From NCBI GenBank assembly GCA_016714165.1, contig JADJNU010000001.1:2232001-2296000 (forward strand): a stretch of DNA of 64,000 bases. Direction: 5' to 3'. Below the pieces are notes generated by a model that saw only the letters and a list, made by a program, of their open reading frames with translations, was not told the DNA's origin and did no database searches. Positions 61,931 to 64,000 of the stretch are shown here, one piece after another. Position numbers and translations under genes: made by a program. Numbering within the stretch: the stretch's first letter is position 1; each line of letters starts with the position of its first letter. The DNA is from Bdellovibrionales bacterium. Lineage in GTDB: Bacteria; Bdellovibrionota; Bdellovibrionia; Bdellovibrionales; UBA1609.

Positions 61931-62908
61931 TCATAACGTCCAGGCAATATTTTCCAGGGCTTCGACTTCGTGAGCCCAATAATTGTAATCTCGAAACGAG
62001 GGGAATAGACGAGGAAATGAAGGGTCCTCCCATCTCTTTGCAATCCAGCCTGCATAGTGGATAATACGTAATCCCCTCAACGCAGGTATTAGCTGTAGCT
62101 CCTCGTAATTGAAATCCCTCAGCTCTTCATATCCTGATAAGAGGGCATTCTCTTCTTCTTCGAAGGTCTCTAAATCTCCAGAAAAAAGCATCCAAAAATC
62201 CTGTACCGCCGGTCCCCTGCAGAAATCATCAAAATCAAGCAGAAAAAATTCCTCCGGCTCATCCCGAACTTGAGTCAAAAGAAGATTCCCTCGATGACAA
62301 TCACCATGAATTCGAAATTTTTTAATTCCTTGCAATGCCTCATCAAGCCAATTCAGAATCTCGCTCGCGGATTTTTTGTATCGACCCCAAACTTCAGGTG
62401 CAACCCAATCCTCCAAAATCTCAAGCGCCGGCCAGCCCATAGAGTCTGAACCAAGCGAAGGACGGTGCCTCGCCTCGCTAAGCTGCCCGATGTTGTGAAT
62501 TCTCGCGAGTGTTCGACCAATTTTTTTAAAATCGTAAAATTTCAATTCCTGTGGGATTCTTCCAAAAGCTTTAGGAAAAAAACTGACCAATATCTCATCA
62601 CACAACTGTATCGTTGATTTATTCTCCAATACAAATGGAGCGATCACAGGAACTCCAGACTCGCGAAGTTCACGTAAAAAGGTATGTTCTTCTTGAACAG
62701 TCGACCAATCCCAGCGCCCCGGGCGATAGAACTTGGCAATCAACCGATCATTCAATTCAGGAGCACAGGTTCCTTTTTCCAATCTGATATCAAAAACGCG
62801 ATTTTCATATGAATTCAGTTGAGTGTACTCTCCAGTTGGAAAAAACCCGGCCCTTTCAGCGGATTTCATGACCCGATCGGGTGTCAAATTATAAAATGAG
62901 TTATTCAT
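61931..62908 (-). CDS. srkA: Stress response kinase SrkA (YihE)
   Basis: A 325-residue aminoglycoside-phosphotransferase-like kinase. YENRVFDIRLE, LIAKFYRPGRW, the catalytic HGDCHRGNLLL and the metal-binding LLDFDDFCRGP match SrkA/YihE, a Ser/Thr kinase that protects against stress-induced death in E. coli. No good ribosome site before ATG 62908. It is convergent with the GGDEF gene and divergent from the metallopeptidase. Confidence 0.9.
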   Translation of the reverse strand: MNNSFYNLTPDRVMKSAERAGFFPTGEYTQLNSYENRVFDIRLEKGTCAPELNDRLIAKFYRPGRWDWSTVQEEHTFLRELRESGVPVIAPFVLENKSTIQLCDEILVSFFPKAFGRIPQELKFYDFKKIGRTLARIHNIGQLSEARHRPSLGSDSMGWPALEILEDWVAPEVWGRYKKSASEILNWLDEALQGIKKFRIHGDCHRGNLLLTQVRDEPEEFFLLDFDDFCRGPAVQDFWMLFSGDLETFEEEENALLSGYEELRDFNYEELQLIPALRGLRIIHYAGWIAKRWEDPSFPRLFPSFRDYNYWAHEVEALENIAWTL

Positions 62909-63119
62909 AGTGAAGCCAAACTAAGCATTTCTGAGATTTGATGCAATGAAAATGTGGGGAGACGATTCGAGTACCCCAGAACCTCTACCACAATGTAAAA
63001 ATTGAGTACCCGAAACACCATTCTTTGACTTGCTACTGAGATGAATTGAAATATAAATTGAAAATGAAAAAACGTGACAGTCTGAACACAAATATATATT
63101 GGGTCGAAAGTTACTGAAA

Positions 63120-63893
63120 ATGCAAATCTTAAATCTGAATGGCCGCCAGGTTTACTTGTCGAGAAAATCTCATCGGCGTACAATTCGGGTAAGCATCAGG
63201 CCAAATGGGCAAATTCACGTGACAACTGGAAAAATGACATCGCAAAGTGAAATCAAGATTTTCTTATCCCAACATTCAAATTGGCTTGAAGATTCATTGT
63301 TTGCATTTCGATCTTTGCGTCAAAAATATCCACCAAAAAGATTTATTCAGGGAGAGGGATTTCTTTATTTAGGAAAGTATCGATTTTTGAATTTTTCTCC
63401 AAAGGAATCTATAAAGAATCCGACCTTCAAGGTCAGCGAACTGGAACTTGAATGTTCCATTCCTCAGGCAGAGTGGAATTCGTCCTTTTATGTCCTTTCT
63501 CAGTACCAGATACGCTCTTATCTTTTAGGGTTCTTTCAGTCTGAAGGCCGACGCATCATTGGTGATCGAGTCCACTTTTATTCCGAAAGGATGAATCTCC
63601 GGCCGGCATTCCTATCGTTTCGCTCACAAAGAACTCGGTGGGGAAGCTGTACGACAATGGGAAATATCAGTTTAAATTGGCGTCTCATAGGCGCGCCGCC
63701 GGAAGTTCTTGACTATGTGGTCATTCACGAATTGGCTCATTTGCGATACCCCAACCATTCTAGACTCTTCTGGAGTTTGGTGGAGGAATACTGCGACAAA
63801 TATCGATACTGCAGGAAATGGTTGCGAAAAAATTTCTATGAATTTGACTTTTTAAGCGAGAAGTCGGAAATCCATCCTGATATGGACGTTTGA
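63120..63893 (+). CDS. YgjP-type metallopeptidase (DUF45)
   Basis: About 257 residues from ATG 63120; the frame extends to TTG 63099. The zinc motif is VIHELAHLRYPNHS, with a third His/Glu in the following FWSLVEEYC, and RTRWGSCTTMGNISLNWRL precedes it, as in YgjP/SprT-like proteins. Cytoplasmic; function poorly known, often found by restriction or DNA-repair genes. Confidence 0.85.
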   Translation: MQILNLNGRQVYLSRKSHRRTIRVSIRPNGQIHVTTGKMTSQSEIKIFLSQHSNWLEDSLFAFRSLRQKYPPKRFIQGEGFLYLGKYRFLNFSPKESIKNPTFKVSELELECSIPQAEWNSSFYVLSQYQIRSYLLGFFQSEGRRIIGDRVHFYSERMNLRPAFLSFRSQRTRWGSCTTMGNISLNWRLIGAPPEVLDYVVIHELAHLRYPNHSRLFWSLVEEYCDKYRYCRKWLRKNFYEFDFLSEKSEIHPDMDV

Positions 63894-64000
63894 GCTCTCT
63901 GACCGTTCAAAGTTTATACAGTCAGAGCCAGGATCTGTCTCCAGGAGCTTTTGAATCTCGATTTTTGAAACTGAAACGACCTGAATGCTTGCCACTGGCA
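63889..64000 (+). CDS. Possible start of a further gene (runs off window)
   Basis: A frame from a TTG overlapping the metallopeptidase stop stays open to the window end (about 37 codons, SSLTVQSLYSQSQDLS…). A leftward frame over the same bases is also open, so strand is unsure. There is no clear ribosome site. Confidence 0.25.

Overview
The window reads as a chromosomal segment of a Gram-negative, aerobically respiring bacterium, most likely a Bdellovibrionota member. This is inferred from gene content, not from any database match: lipoproteins and outer-membrane proteins are abundant, an MglA-type GTPase follows recR in a dnaX-ebfC-recR-mglA run, there are DUF1592/DUF1552 and PSCyt1-type cytochrome genes, and two ~2,000-residue alpha-2-macroglobulins, one of them divergent from pbpC. 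No tRNA, rRNA, CRISPR array or insertion sequence was recognised.

Region 1 (1-10.5 kb) holds the start of a receiver-domain protein, a U32 tRNA hydroxylase gene, and an exported cytochrome cluster: a DUF1592-type lipoprotein coupled to a DUF1552 protein, then a gene for a lipoprotein with 16 cysteine-pair repeats and a C-terminal haem domain, with a diheme lipoprotein gene divergent from them. The repeat gene carries a one-base frameshift in a G5 run. Region 2 (10.6-18.5 kb) has yjdM, a decayed quinol nitric oxide reductase, several small exported proteins, an exported aldo/keto reductase beside a tocopherol-cyclase-like protein, and the CsgG/DUF4810/DUF799 lipoprotein trio.

Region 3 (18.7-25.5 kb) is a caa3-type cytochrome c oxidase operon (cytochrome c, SCO, coxB, coxA, coxC, coxD, ctaB, ctaA). 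coxA is split by one extra T just before the CuB histidine pair. Region 4 (25.5-34.5 kb) has a queuosine-precursor transporter, small proteins, a K+ channel-like protein and a 2,016-residue alpha-2-macroglobulin with a CIEQ thioester. Region 5 (34.6-48.3 kb) has an OmpR-type two-component pair, a relic copy of an alpha-2-macroglobulin 3' end, an exported 2OG-Fe(II)-oxygenase-like protein, a hypothetical protein, a thioester-less alpha-2-macroglobulin, and divergent pbpC. The relic and the intact 3' end form a roughly 0.3-0.4 kb repeat pair flanking two genes.

Region 6 (48.4-64 kb) is mainly housekeeping: thrABC with overlapping start/stop codons, a PilZ protein, nadA plus a phosphopantetheinyl transferase, dnaX-ebfC-recR-mglA preceded by the SRP RNA, an exported GGDEF protein, SrkA, and a YgjP-type metallopeptidase. 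The most interesting signals are the Cys-repeat cytochrome and its cluster, the two homopolymer frameshifts, the duplicated alpha-2-macroglobulin tail around an exported dioxygenase-like gene, and the exported GGDEF protein.
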